Source: Mycteria americana | Lineage: Eukaryota > Chordata > Aves > Ciconiiformes > Ciconiidae | Direction of reading: 5' to 3' | Assembly: GCF_035582795.1 (NCBI RefSeq) | Contig: NC_134365.1 | Coordinates: forward strand, 79,217,635 to 79,281,634 | Length of the DNA: 64,000 bases | Shown: piece by piece, positions 1 to 13,900 of the stretch | Numbering within the stretch: position 1 is the stretch's first letter | Layout of the letters: each line of letters opens with the position of its first letter | Position numbers and translations under genes: made by a program | The notes under the pieces: generated by a model | Database searches by the model: none | What the model saw: only the letters and a program-made list of their open reading frames with translations | What the model was told of the DNA's origin: nothing

Positions 1-3000
1 CAGAAGACCACTTCCAGTTTTTTAGTATGCAGCTGAACAATAGTTGTTTGGCAAATATCTACATACAAGTCTCTTCTGGCTACGCCTATGGAGCCTGGAG
101 GTCTCACAGCACCACCAATATATTTTGAATAGGGTTTGCAAGCTTGTACTTGGTATGGTCAGAATTTTATCTATGATTTCATAGAATTTAGAGCTTTAAC
201 GTTGCAACTAATAGTGGTTATTAGCCACATAACGCCCACAGTTCTAGTCTCATGAAAATGTGATGTGCCATCAGTGCACAGCTTGAGAGACCGTATAAAC
301 TTTATGGGCCATATGAGAATTTCTGGCTGAATGGAAGAACTTGGATGGCCTCTGAAAGACACCTCATGGCTGAGGATTCAGGCTGTCCGACAGTCTCCAG
401 CAAGCAATCGTCTCTTGGTGGTTCCCCTTATTCTAGAACAGTGAATGCTAAAAGAAACAAGGCAATTTAAATGCTTTTTCACCTTTAGGTTATTAATAAC
501 ATGTCTGCCCCCTCTTCCCCCCCCCCCCAGTGCCCCCTCCTTAATTCCATGATAAAAAAAATTAATTACATTTTAAATACTGTGGGCAGGAGCTCCCCTC
601 ATTAATACCCGCTGCCATTAGGACATTAAAGCCCACCTGCCTGCACTAGGATCTGGTAACGTTCTTGCTGCCATTCGCACTTCTAATTTTCAGTTTGCAC
701 ATGGATGGTTCACCCTAAATCCAGAACCACCTAATTGCGTGTGGTGTCGCTGTGTTCCTGGAAGTTTTACCATCTGTCCTCTTGTTACGTAATCCCTCTG
801 ACATTCCCTTTAAAAATGCAATAAAATAGGGCTAGCATAAAAGATGCGGCTGCAATACAGGGAAAGACACCATCTCACTTCCCTGCAGAGGAAAAATGAG
901 GGTCAAATTCTACTGCTACTCTTGCAGCACACTCATGTACGCCTGAAGATTGTCACCTGGCCCTCTAGCAGGGAGAGAAGTAAAAATTATCACACAATTT
1001 TTGCCTCCTAGAAGGGAAAAGTTTGGAAGAAGTCTCTCCAGTGTGAAAGGTTGATATGCCATAGCCACAGATATGCCACCATATGCAAGCACCCCTGATG
1101 ATCTGCCCTGAAGAAACCACGTAGCACCCACTTTGCTGTGTCACAGGGGCCTTCAGTAAGTAAAGTAGCCACCGGGAGCCAGAAAAACCTTGATGCCTGC
1201 GACAGCACATTACAATTATAATTTCATCCTGAGCTTATAATATCCCTTTCCACCATCCCACTGCAAGGATGAAAAGGGTCTCCTTCATGCATCGCTGTGT
1301 GGCTTCTTGAAGGAAGTGTTTTGTATTTTAGAGATTAGCCCACCTACTTTATGCTACGGTACGGGAGTTGCCAAGGGAGGTACTCGTTATAGCAAATCCT
1401 TCCACCCAAGTGCTAACAGCACAAAATTGATTTGCTCTAAATATCTTACCAACTCTCTGAAAGAAGTAAGTTGAACCTCTCTTTAATGAAGTAACATGAT
1501 TATCAGTACACAGTATTACAGAAAAGTGATAAGTAATAGAAAAAATTGAATTATAGTAATGGGATACTTAAATCATTCTTTACATGTGTTCCCAGAGCGG
1601 TTGTGGGAAAAGCTGCGGAAAAAGGCTGTTCTTCTTTGACCAGTGGATTTGCTTTTGTTTGGTTAATTAATGACATTCAAAATTTACTTGGGAAATTCCT
1701 GTCGTGTTCGAGGGAAGTTTCTATTTCACAAGGGCAGTTACAGCACAATTATACTGACGATATGAAGTGAGAGGCTCTGGGCTTTTTAAAATAAATGTGT
1801 TTGTTTTTCAGACAGGGGAAAATAACTTTCCTCTGTTAAGAGACAACATAATGTAACCCATAAATCTATACACTTTACTACACAGGCAAAGGACTCAGCT
1901 GTGAGCTAGACTGCAGATACTTTCTATCAAAGGAGTACCCAGAAAATTGGCCATTGTACATTGAAAATCTTGTCTTTAAACCTTCCAGGACAGGACAAAT
2001 AGAAAGAAAGCAGCATTTAATACATTTCATGTCAGGATTATATTATCTCTTAATCTCTGTATAGGTACATAGATGGCCATCCAATTACATGTTTCCAGGT
2101 AGAAAAATGACAACCACAATTTCAGATGATGAAATGGCCAGGATCCCATATAATACCTTGTGTATTGGAAACATGCTCCCTAAGCTAGCCAAAAGCTAGC
2201 AGGAATAGCCACAACATAGTTAGCAACTGATGAAGACACAAGCTCTAGCTTGTCCACTCACAGTTTTGGCCTCCAAGATGATGACTGAAAAGTTGCGATC
2301 ATGTTGTTTGTTCTCAAATTCAGATCCAAGTCCCGGGTCCATTTTCCTTAATACACTAGATCTGTTACTCCACAAGAAAAAAAAAAAAAAACAGAATATT
2401 TTTTTTTCTTCCAGTCACGCAGCTCCATGGTGGTACAGTATGACACATAAAAAACTAGCAACTATGGAAATTTTTCTTGCGTTTGACTAGTGAAATTTGC
2501 ATTGGTAGGAAACATATTCCCTACACAAAACTCCCTGTGGCCTTCAAACCTGCTTGTGGACTGATGAGGCACACTGCCAATGACTTCAAAAATTTCACAT
2601 TTGCTGCAAAAATATAACATTTTTCAGCAGTTTATTATGGGATCTTTCCTTAAGGGAAAAAATGTCATAAATAGCATTCTGGAAGAAACACCTTGCCTTG
2701 AGACAGGGTGTTTATCAAAACATAATGGAACCTCTGAGTAGTTCTTCTCACTGGCGCTCAGCTACACGTAACAGAGTAAGAACCAGGTTAGCCAGTAACC
2801 TTGGAGTTTGCATAGGCTGCAAAGGACATAAAGTTAATTTTAAAATAACGGTTATTGTGATACCGTATTATATAAGGTAATCAGAATGTTTAATATATTT
2901 GTATGTTCATTTAATTAATGACAGACTGGCTAGAAAACTGACTTAAACTGTTCATTGGCTTCAGATAAGCAGCCTCCTGCTAAACAGAGTGAAGGACCAT

Positions 3001-5785
3001 TGGAAGATCTTTGCACTTACCTTAGAAGATGCTGCTTTCATGACATAACTAAATACATTTATTTTCTGGAAATGGTAGATCTGATGACTAAGAGATTAGT
3101 ATTCACTCCTGTTCTAACTCGTTTATTCCTCCCAGCATTGCTTCATCAGTTTTAGAGGTTATTGCCACTTCAGTAGTTTTGAGACTGCACTCTAGGCCAG
3201 GTCTGGAGAAAGATCTACCTGAAAATAATTCCTAGGGAGAAAATAGTAACTACTGAAATAATATCAAGCCCTGACAGTGGAGTAATATACATAATAATCT
3301 CCAGCCTGTGACAAACTATGAGCAACGTTAACACAGCTGGTTTTGCCAATCCGGGAGCAAAGTGATCCAAAAGAACGGTAACAGTTAAAAAATGAAGATA
3401 GACTAAAATAATCTCCCTAAAGAAATTCCACCGTGAATAAAGTGCATTGATTCTACTGTAGGATCTGAAGAAGCAAAACTTCTGTGACTCGGTACCACAG
3501 GGCAAAGGCCTTAGGGTAAGAAAGACAGGCATGTAGCTCTTTTATTGCGTCAAAATGCCTTTCTCTTGTGTTCTGTACTCTTCCGGCTATAAAGATTAAA
3601 TATGTTGGTTTAAAGAAGCTGTTGGGCACTTGAGCACAAACTCTGGCGGTTTTCTGATCTGCGGGATGCTGAACTCTGAGAGGAAGAGAATCAGCGGGCT
3701 CTATGCTTTAACACCCAAAGTCCTGGCCTCCTCGTTACGGGGATGTGTGGAGGCAGCAACATTAAACAAAATGAAAGGTTTTGCCTTCAAAATATTCAAT
3801 ATATATTTCAGCTATGGTTCAATACAGACAGCCCCCCAGCAGTAATGATCCCTTCGGTTAGTGTTAAAATCTCCTTTAATCTTCACAAATACACAGAAAA
3901 TTCAAAGCTTTTGCAATCCCAAGGGCATTGTACACAATATTTTTAGCAAGCTTATTAAAGTTGCCGTGCACTTCACACAGGGATGAGTGACCCAACTCAG
4001 GTGACCACAGTGCATCAGCTGTCGAAGACTTCTTCCTTCTTGTGTCACAAAAAGCAGCGGGCCGTAGAAAACGCAGCTTGCTGCAGACAGGCACAACTGG
4101 TGGGTCAGTCAGCCATATGCATCAGCTACTAACGTATAGATTACCACGCTCTCATGAGCAAAAAGCAGCATCGAGAGTCCTTTAGAAATAAGAATATTAC
4201 AGGACTGATGTAGTCATGTTAATAATGGACAATACAGCTAAGAAGAGGCTTTTTATTAAAGCCTATTATTTGGTTTAGTGAAAATAATAGCTTAACTGCT
4301 GTTCAGTCTGTTTCCCCCCTGAAGAGCATATTATTTCAAGTATTTCTAGATGTGAAATGAGGGCTTTATTATCTTGGATTTTGAAAAATAAAATAAAAGA
4401 TGAGAACAAATCATAATGTTTCCTGACATTTTTTCTATACTTGAATCACAAGGACTTAAAAAATATCTTGTACAATAGCTCTGAGTACCATGTTCTTGGA
4501 ATATTTGATTCTGACAAAAGCAAATTGCAGTTTCAAGTAATTCAGACATTAAATGTAGCCCCCCTTAAATGCTGATCCTCTTAGAGTCCTCATTTTAGCA
4601 TTTATTTCAAAGTTATTTTCCAAAAATGGGGTTTTTTTTCCAAAGAACTCTGAAGTTTATCATTTGTCTCATTGCTGACGCTCATTAATTATACACATTG
4701 TAATGAATCTTCAACTAGCTCAACTACCAAAAAAGCATCTCTCCTCTCTTGGGGAGAGGCAATGGAATCACATCTATCTACTGTGCAGCAAAAGTGATCA
4801 CATTGCTATGGATGACGGATGGAGAAAAAGGTGACAGATTTTGCAGCCAACCTTATCTTAATTATCTTTAATTCAGATGAAGTCTATTCATAGTGTAGCT
4901 CACGTTTATTAAGATAAGAACACAAATGCAATGGCTGCAAACCAAGCAAAGCAAAGACATAGTATCAGGCTTTCTTCCTGGCTGGCATTAAATGAGCTCA
5001 CCGCAGTGGAAGGATCCAGTTAGTCAATTATGTTTTTAAGAAAGATGATAGAGCACATTTTATGAGAGTACAAGATATAAACTCCCTCCTATTTTGCATC
5101 TGGTTTAAACATCCCTGATGGTAAGGAAAAGGTTACTCTTAGGAGTACAGTAATTGCCAGTAACAAGGCATGCGTTGGTATTCTTTCACATAATGATAGC
5201 ATGTCAAACTTTCTGTCATCCTTTCTCTATAATGGAAATTTTCAATGATATCTCCTTGCTAAGAGAGACCAACAAGCAGAGAAGTTAGCAAAGTAGTATT
5301 CGAATGACTTTTACTTGCCAAGATAACAATCAAAACACATATCTTACTAAATTTAGCATCAATGTTTTCCCATCCCATAAATATTTTAGAGATGTCAAAT
5401 CTCTCCCCATTCTTTGGGAGGGCAAATAGGAGGACTTCTGAATACGAGAAAGAGCAACAGACTGACTTTTAAAGTCAGCGTAATGAAACAACAACAAAAA
5501 AACAACCCCCAAAAGAGATATAAAATGTGCACTGCAGCCATCACCCAGCCATGCTAGTACAAAATACACTGACCACAGTGATGTGTCTGACAAAGCAATA
5601 AATTAAATTATTATTTTTTTGATGACTATTTGTTGGCTCCTTGGGCTATCACGTAATATGCCAAATCAAGAAACTACTTTATGTTAATGAATTTAGAAAA
5701 AAGCCATGCTCAGTAAAGGGGAAAAAAGGCCCACAGTGACAACAAGTTCTATGCAATAATCACAGAGCACGGCAGTGATGCCGTG
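1..5785. other. intergenic DNA, no gene recognised
   Basis: AT-rich non-coding sequence. Every open frame is short (105 codons or fewer), none resembles a known protein, and none has a convincing set of splice sites. It holds a run of 12 C at 517-528 and A- or T-rich tracts near 2,380-2,410. I saw no mobile element here that I could name, although old diverged repeats would escape reading by eye. Confidence 0.6.
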
Positions 5786-6854
5786 TGTGGTGGGTTGACC
5801 TTGGCTGACGTGCCCACTGAAGCCGCTCTATCGCTGCCCTCCTCAGCTGGACAGGGGAGAGAAAACATAACACAAGGCTCGTGGGTCAAGATAAGGGCAG
5901 GGAGATCACTCAGCAATTACCGTCACAGGCAAAACAGACTCAACTCAGGGAAATTAATTTAATTTATTATCAATCAAATCAGAGCAGGGTAATGAGAAAT
6001 AAAAACAAATCTTAAAACACCTTCCCCCCACCCCTCTCTTCTTCCCAGGCTGAACTTCACTCCTGATTTCTCTACCTCCTCCCCCCGAGCAGCGCAGGGG
6101 GACAGGGAATGGGGGTTGCCGTCAGTTCATCACACGCTGTCTCTGCCGCTCCTTCCTCCTCACACTCTTCCCTGGCTCCAGCGTGGGGTCCCTCCCACAG
6201 GAGACAGTCCTCCACGAACTTCTCCAACATGGGTCCTTTCCACAGGCTGCAGTCCTTCAGGAACAGACTGCTCCAACGTGGGTCCCCCACGGGGTCACAA
6301 GTCCTGCCAGCAAACCTGCTCCAGCATGGGCTCCTCTCTCCATGGGGTCACAGGTCCAGCCAGGAGCCTGCTCCAGCATGGGCTTCCCATGGGGTCACAG
6401 CCTCCTTCAGGCATCCACCTGCTCTGGCGTGGGGTCCTCCATGGGCTGCAGGTGGGTATCTGCTCCACTGTGGACCTCCATGGGCTGCATGGGGACAGCC
6501 TGCCTCACCATGGTCTGCACCAGGGGCTGCAGGGGAATCTCTGCTCTGGCGCCTGGAGCACCTCCTCCCTCTCCTTCTTCACTGACCTTGGTGTCTGCAG
6601 AGCTGTTCCTCTCACATGTTCTCACTCCTCTCCTCCGGCTGCTATTGCGCAGCAGTTCTTTTCCCTTTCTTAAATGTTATCACAAAGGCGCTACCACCGT
6701 CGCTGATGGGCTCAGCCTTGGCCAGCAGTGGGTCCGTCTTGGAGGTGGCTGGCACTGGCTCTATTGGACACGGGGGAAGATTCTAGCAGCTTCTCACAGA
6801 AGCCACCCCTGTAGCCCCCCCACTACCAAAACCCTGCCATGCAAATCCAATACA
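5786..6854 (-). mobile_element. endogenous retrovirus LTR (solo, avian, probably ERVL-like)
   Basis: A 1,069-bp block that I recognise as a dispersed LTR of bird genomes. The unit starts TGTATTGG on the minus strand (plus 6,849-6,854) and ends CCACCACA on that strand (plus 5,786 onward), so it has the TG...CA ends of an LTR. A minus-strand polyadenylation hexamer AATAAA lies at 5,963-5,968, near the 3' end as expected. The middle (about 6,170-6,560) is a degenerate tandem array of units with cores like GCTCCAGCATGGG and TGGGGTCAC. No gag, pol or env sequence lies next to it, so it is a solo LTR. Flanks CCGTG (left) and ACGTT (right) share only CGT, so no confident target duplication is seen. 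Long open frames inside the array are by-products of GC-rich repetition. The family name is from memory and unverified. Confidence 0.75.
6150..6560. repeat. degenerate minisatellite inside the LTR
   Basis: Repeated modules of a few tens of bases share cores like CTCCAGCATGGGCT, CATGGGGTCACAG and CCATGGGCTGCA. They recur at about 6,230, 6,270, 6,330, 6,370, 6,420 and 6,470. Spacing is irregular and copies have diverged. The array belongs to the LTR consensus as I remember it rather than being a local expansion. Confidence 0.6.
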
Positions 6855-9800
6855 ACGTTAGAGGTACCAGGGATCCTTCTAGGTAGATGCCTTCCAGGTA
6901 AATGCCTACTTAGTGCAGCCATGACTTTGCTGCCTGTGTGGAAAGCATGAGCTCACTTAAGAAAAGCAGGGGAGAGGAAGGGGAAAGCACTCTGCCTTCA
7001 GCTGCTCCTCCTGTTTCTGGCATAGAAAAAGGCAGGAGATGCCATATGTGCTAATTCATCTTTGTCCCCCCTCCCCAGTCTTCGACTGGATTAGGGCTTT
7101 TAGTACAAGCAAGATGGAAATGGGGGCAGACAGCAGAACCAGATGTCCATGCACATTCAGATCCTACATTAGGATAGGAAGAGATAACAGGGTCTCTAAA
7201 TCATGGAGATAGTTAAGGGAAATGGACTGGGAGAGAAGAACCTGTATCTGCAACCTGCTTTGCAGAGTATGGCCGTCTACAGTCAAAGGTCATGGACCAA
7301 TGAAGTATACTGATGGCCACCATGAAGTCCCTCTGGAAGGAGGCTGCAGCCCTCGAACTATAGTGGAAGAAAGAAACTTTTCTTTCTACAGACTTTCACA
7401 GCCCTACTAGGATCACTTTTCCCACCCTCTCTTCTCCACCGCCCAAGCAACCTACTTCAGGCCATTATATCCACCAAGCCATGACCACAGAAATGACATT
7501 TGCTGCTGCCAGTAATGGGATCACACAAGCTACTTTGCCCCTTATCCTGAGGGTGGCAGAACTTCATTTTACCTATACTGCTCAGAAACACTGAACTTGT
7601 TGCTTACCTGTGTAGCATAGTTTTTCCTCAAATGCTTGTCATTGAGAAGACAGACATTTCAAATTAGGTACTGTAAGAGAGACGGCCATGAAGAACACTG
7701 TTTTCAGTGATGTGAGAAGTGGTCACTGTTTACATATAGACTACAAAAGGTAGCGCTGAAAATCAAAACCAGCCAGCAGTTCAGTACACATAATAACCAG
7801 CAAATTATTATTTGAATAAAACAGATTTCTCAGAATGGAGAGAAGACCCACAAATCATACCCATACAACCAATACATCTGTACTCAATAGGACCCTTCCC
7901 GTAAGGAGGAACTACTCACATGAGTAGGGTATGCAAGATCACTGTTCATCTACCAAATCAATAAACATGTAGCTTACTGCAGAAAATACTGTCAACTACT
8001 AACAGTAAGGAAAAATGGGGCAGTGGAAGGTTGTGTTGCTTCAGGACTATACTGTTGGCAACAAAAAAAGGCATTATATAGGGCTGTTACAGCTACATCC
8101 AGAATACGAAAAAGGTAAATGCTCAGATGCATTTAAAACTAAAATACATTCAGAACTCCACCAGGGCTGAGTATTGTTATCATTCATGTTTTCTACTTAC
8201 AATACAATGTATGCATATTTCTTGTAGACAAGGCCTGGGGGAAGAGAGAATTCAAATGAGATGTGCCATAGTTTGGCTGCCTGAGTCAGCCTGATTAGAC
8301 TTTCATATATTCCGGAAGATTTACAAATGGATTGTGTGCCTTTATTTTGAAAACATCCTTGTCTACATGACAATCAGCAAATCCAAAACTGCTGCCCTTT
8401 CAAGGACACTTGTCCTGAGCACAGGAAGGTGCAAAAAATATTGATAATGGAGTTCAAAAATCTTTCTAGCTTCCCTAAAGGAGGAAACAAAAGACAGCCT
8501 GGAGGCTTTGAAGAACCACAGCTAAATATTAAACATCTATTCTGTTGGCTTTGAAAATGGATTCAGTTATAAATACATAACCACAACCAAACATTCACCT
8601 TTGTGATTTTTTTTCTCTATCTCCCTTGCAACATTATCTGTATTCTCCTTACAATATAATTAAAAGTCTTTCTGTAGCCTTCACGTTTCGCGTAACTTTA
8701 CATCCCCTTCACATCAGCAGCCACTGACAAACTCTAGGATCGTCAGGTCCGTCCTCAAGAGCAACAGTGGGGCTGGTGTGGACCATGGTGCAAGGAAGGC
8801 AGGAAAGACCCTTGACCAACCATGTTCACTGCCACCCTCTTATTTCCTGGGAGCCTGGCATCAAGTGTGTGCTGTAAGCCTGTGAGCTGCTGTCTAGTTT
8901 CTTTTCCTCTCAAGGCAATAGTTATTACTGATAGCTGAGTTGCAGCCACGAAGGTTTGCTCTGTGTTGAGCTTTCTCACTGAACCATTTATTCCTTGCCT
9001 CATTATAATATTTCTAAATCCTGCCAGAAAATGCGCTGCCTCGCTCCTACTTCTCTTAATGACTTCACTTTTATTTGCCCCTTCTTAACTCAGTCACATG
9101 TCTCGGCACATGAGATGTGTGCTTCATCCTCCACACCTGGGCCCTGAAAGGTGCCAAGTGGCCGGGCACCATGCCAGCCGGCGGCTGGGGCAGCAGGGGC
9201 TGCCCACGGGGGAGCAGGGCAGGCTGGTGGGGGAGCCAGGGACAGCCCCAGACATGGGGCACCTCCCTGGGGACACACAGGACCTTGGCAGAGCTGCAGA
9301 CCAGCACTGCTGCAGGGTCACCGGGGCAGGGACTGACGGCCCCGGGCTGGGCTGAAATGGGGTCTGGGGCTGTGGGCAGGGGCGGGAGGGGGTCCCAGGT
9401 GGGGCTGGGCAGGGACAGTAAGGTCTATTAGTGCTGCCAGGGCCCTGACATTGCCCCTCAGGCAGCTCATTCCTACTGTCCAGGTCACTGGGGCACAGAA
9501 AATCCTATACTGTCTTGTGATGGGCTAAGACCGGCTAACATTTCAGCTGCTTTTATATGCTACTATACCTTACATCCCTGCTCTTAAGTAAGATACATCC
9601 ACAGAATCCTGTGTGCTTTAGTAACATCCTCAATAGATATTTTTTTCAAAACTCTCATGTTATAGTATACAGGTTATTTGCCACATTTGTTAACATTTTC
9701 CTTCCTTTGAAATCAGCAATACCTGGACTGAAAGTATGATCTTTTCAACTTTGTTTCATATAAAAACTTTAAGGGGAGAAAAAAAAAAAAAGACTAAAAA

Positions 9801-10486
9801 ACCCAAGCTAATTGATGAGAAAACTGCTGCCCCACTGGTTATGAAGCTATTATTTTCTCTCTCCTGGTTTGACCATTGTCCACGTGATCTGAGACAGCTC
9901 TCATAATGTCTCCGAGAATTTGTTCTACCGCTACCTCAGTGAAGATTTCAGTTATGTCCAGCTTATGTCCTAATGTCCTAGTTAATATGGGACTTAATAT
10001 TAGAAGCAAGATTCATATCAAGGTTGTGCTCCATCTGTTTTACCTTCATTAGTCTGGACTACCTTGACCGTGGAAAAACTGTAAGACTTGTGTCCTATGT
10101 TGCTCCTTTGCTTATTTTCTGGAGTTGCTATAATTGTTTCCAGGGTCATTTATTTTCGAAAGAAAAGTTCTGCAGGCCCAAAATTATAATAAACAAGGTA
10201 GCATAAGCTAGATCTGCTTGCAGTCATGTTATGCTGAAATCTATACTATCTCCTGACTTTTTTTAGCCTCTTCCATAAAAGTAGTTTTTGTATACTGTGT
10301 AGATTATTCTAAAAGTGATGTGCTAGTCTAGCTTATTCCTCCTGTAATACAAATAAAACTGGAATAAAAGGATTTCAGTGAGGCTGAGGGAATTCTAGAA
10401 TTCTCCATCCTGGGTCTTTCCTCACTTTATTGCTCTCTGCAAATTCAGAAGAAAAAAAATCTTCTGAAATAATGCACAGAAACTTT
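6855..10486. other. intergenic DNA, no gene recognised
   Basis: Non-coding sequence between the large LTR and the CR1 element. Open frames are short and unrecognised. The one compositional feature is a GC-rich block at about 9,100-9,430, listed separately. An A run lies at about 9,779-9,791. Confidence 0.55.
9100..9430. other. GC-rich block of unknown origin
   Basis: About 330 bp that is far richer in G and C than the AT-rich DNA on both sides. It is dominated by GGGGCAGG, CCAGGG and GGGGCTG type words. It is open in several frames on both strands at once, which is what a stop-poor, GC-rich composition produces and is not evidence of a gene. It has few CpG pairs compared with the island at 29 kb, so it does not look like a promoter. 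It could be an unrecognised repeat, a decayed LTR or a short GC-rich insertion. Confidence 0.5.
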
Positions 10487-10925
10487 CACAGAATCACAGA
10501 ATCGTATAGGTTGGAAAAGACCTTTAAGATCATCGAGTCCAAACGTAAACCTAACACTACCAAGACCACCACTACACCATGTCCCTAAGCACCACATCCA
10601 AACGTCTTTTAAATACCTCCAGGGGTGGTGACTCAACCACTCCCCTGGGCAGCCTGTTCCAATGCTTGATAACCCTTTCAGTGAAGTAAAATTTCCTAAT
10701 ATCCAGTCTAAACCTCCCCTGGTGCAACATGAGGCCATTTCCTCTCGTCCTATCACTTGTTACTTGGGAGAAGAGACCAACCCCCACCTGTCTACAACCT
10801 CCTTTCAGGTAGTTGTAGAGAGCGATAAGGTCTCCTCTCAGCCTCCTTTTCTCCAGGCTAAACAACCCCAGTTCCCTCAGCCGCTCCTCACAAGACTTCT
10901 GCTCTAGACCCTTCACCAGCTTCAT
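10487..10925 (-). mobile_element. CR1 LINE fragment, 5'-truncated
   Basis: A 439-bp CR1 non-LTR retrotransposon copy on the minus strand. The 3' end shows two perfect copies of the 8-bp CR1 tail unit (ATTCTGTG on the minus strand; plus 10,487-10,494 and 10,495-10,502). The body reads as the end of CR1 ORF2, including the conserved segments [20 protein letters not shown] and [13 protein letters not shown]. The reading frame is open for 117 codons (minus, 10,572-10,925) and stops where CR1 ORF2 normally stops, so this fragment has no frameshift or premature stop. Similarity ends abruptly near 10,925, the usual 5' truncation of LINE insertions. With only the end of the reverse transcriptase ORF it cannot move by itself. 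Confidence 0.93.
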
Positions 10926-13900
10926 TTAACTTAGCATGTATTGGAGAGTTTCTGGCTTCTTAATTAATTTTCCCACAGTTTTACTCTCAGTGTCTGACGT
11001 ACACGCCACTCTATGCCGTGGATCACCTCAGTTTATCCTGTAGGGTCGTGAGAGCCCTAAGCCTGTGGTCCTCGGCAGATTCACGAGCAGCAGTCTGCAA
11101 CACGGCTGTGCAACCAGTGCCAAGGAGCGGCTGGGCGGCAGCTGCGCTTACGGTCCTTGCTCTTGAGTGTGATGATGTGGCCACTGAGGCCAGTGGCAGA
11201 GGCAGGCAGGTTCATGCTGGAGAAGCCTGTAGCATGATGCACAGGCACCTATGAGATGCCTTCAGTGCTGTAGAGCACTGGGATCAGCGTGCAGAACAGG
11301 CATGACCTATCCAACCCAAAGGTCTGCTGCTCGCCCTAAGAGCCATGTGATGATCTTCACTGCACCTACCAAAGCAATTTACACACAGCCTCTGTTACTC
11401 ATCCAGATGTAATTTTTGGATTCATGAAGTCCTATAGCAACTAATGCAGGGTTGCCACTAAACAAAAATAGCTTCAATTTAGAGCTTTATTCTGGTCTTT
11501 GTGCTGCTATTCCCTTGAGCTGGCAGAATTGTTTCTGTAACCAGGTGGTGAACCTGATCAGGAAACTCATCTAAGTTGAAACCATCCTGGTAAAGAAACG
11601 TAACAGTTAGTATTAATCCAAACCAGTTCTCTAACCTCAGCTGCAGAAAGTATCTGCCAACACAGAGGAAAAACAGCCTGAACTGGGAATGGGTAGTAGG
11701 ACTACTTTTTCTTTTTCTGGCAGCAGTACCAGCTTAAGCGTTTATAAAACTATAGCCTGCCTTATTCAACAAGACTTGTAAAGTTAGCTGCAGACAGACA
11801 AGTTGTTAAATGTCTTCTTGCAATAAGCTCCCAGAAGAGAATTACATCAGGGAAAGATCAGGATGAATGATCTTTCCTCATTACTTTATGGTCAACATTT
11901 TGTACTTTGTTGTGGTGTTTGGTTTTTTTTTAATAGAAGGACAGCATTTCAGTCTGCTACCTAATGATCTAAATGAAGCAACACTGGGCTTAATCGTTAC
12001 TTAGTTGAAGAGACTATAGGGAAAACTGGTGTTACAGAGAGTAACACCAATCATATGTAACCTCTGCATCAGCTTTCTGAAATCCTGTTTTAGCCTCCTT
12101 GCCTCCTCAGCTTGAAAGAAGCAGGAACAGAAAATTACCATAGTTGTTGGGAAGATAGAGGACAGTGCTTTTGCAAACTATGAAACCCCACTATTGAGTC
12201 ATTAAACAACTGGCACAAAGAAATACTAAAATCTTTTTTTTTCTTTCCCATCAATTTAGAAACACCTTGTTAATGCTCCTTTCAACTTCCTCCCCATCTC
12301 AACTAAATCTCCTTAAAATCTCACCTGTCAGCTATATTGAAGACAATACGTAACACTTAAACAAAACTATTAAGGATTTTTTTGCAGACAGTCAGAGATT
12401 CAATTCAGCGCACAGTGATATCAAGAAGGTTCTTTTCACCATCTTTTTATCAGTGACTTCATTTAAAGGAATATTGTGTGCTACTGGCAAGATCCTCAAG
12501 TGTAAATGAGGAGCATTTAGAACAATGACTACTGGATGGACATGGGAACATAGTATCTCATCACTTTAAGATAAGATTTACCCCTAAATGTGTGTGAAGT
12601 TGCCCTCTGTTAAGTGCAACAATTTAAAGACAAAGTTTTTTCTCTATGTTATGATTAAAGGGACAGATTTTTCCTTGCTCTCTTAGCAAAAAATCCCCAG
12701 GATTTAAAAAAAAAAATGGACTTCCAGTCCCACAGGTGATAGTTTTTCCATTATTTAACATGTAGGGGAACTATTACAGAGATCATATTGGCATCCCAAG
12801 CACACACAGAGATTTAATAGAAACCCCAATATGTAATATCGTAAATCAAAAAATGGTTTGGTTAGTTTTTTAAAACATTGCTGAGATAGGTAACGTTAGG
12901 GATAGGTAGAGAACTTAAAATGGAACTGGAAATATATTAAGTCCTACTGTGAAGTGGTGCTAGATGTTCAGGATTAGATCAATATCTACCGTATTCATAA
13001 AACTCACCACATTAATGGATCTTATTTTAGGTTACATCATGGGATTGGTATCTTTGCTGAACTGAGTCATCAAACTAAGCCAATTTCTCTTCTTCAAAAA
13101 AAAAAAAAAGAAAAAAGAGAGGCCTCATAAAACACTGTCTTCAATTATATAAATTGTTTTTAATATTGTTTTAAATTGTTTTAATATTCAGTCTTAAGAA
13201 GAGCTAAACGTTCTGTCTGCTTTTATTACCCATGGGATTGATTAAAATATTTTGCTAAGCATTTTATTAGAATAAAGTTTTTGTCAAATCTTGTTTACTT
13301 TAACATTCTTTTACTTTAAAGAAAAAAGGACATATCAAGATCTGATAAAAGAAATTTCATTTCCCCCCTTTGGTAACTGAGAGGCTTGCTAAAAAAGGAC
13401 AAAGCCAAAAAGGCATTATCCATTAAAACCGAATTCAGGGAGGTTATATATAGTGTGATGCGTTTACATTTGCTGAAATTTCTGCATTTATGCAGGCATA
13501 TCACAAAACAAGTTAATAGCACAAACGTACATTTTTCAAATGCATGGAGATCTTTGCAGTCAGGTGAAATGCAGATAAAAAAACTATACTGAAGTGCAAA
13601 GCACTGGTCCAGATCCCTCCCCTTATATCTGTGTGAACAACAGAGTTATCTATCACCTCATTTAGAAAAGCTAAGTACTTAAAAGCAAGAAAATGAGTAT
13701 TTAAGGACCCTATAAATCTTAGGCTGCCTACATCATAGACGCACTATTATTTCTAGGTATAAAGAAATGTCTATTTCATCATAACAAAACAGCCTTAGCT
13801 ACAGAATTCAGAATAAACATTATTCTCTATGTAAACATAGCATAAAAAGCCCTGCAAAAAAGAAGCATGAAAGTATACAATATGAAACATTGTTCAGCCT

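Noticed and set aside
6109-6950. Plus-strand frames of 158, 185 and 255 codons
   Set aside because: They lie within the LTR and its tandem array, antisense to the LTR, and are open in three phases at once. One runs beyond the LTR edge without any change of character, so they are compositional.
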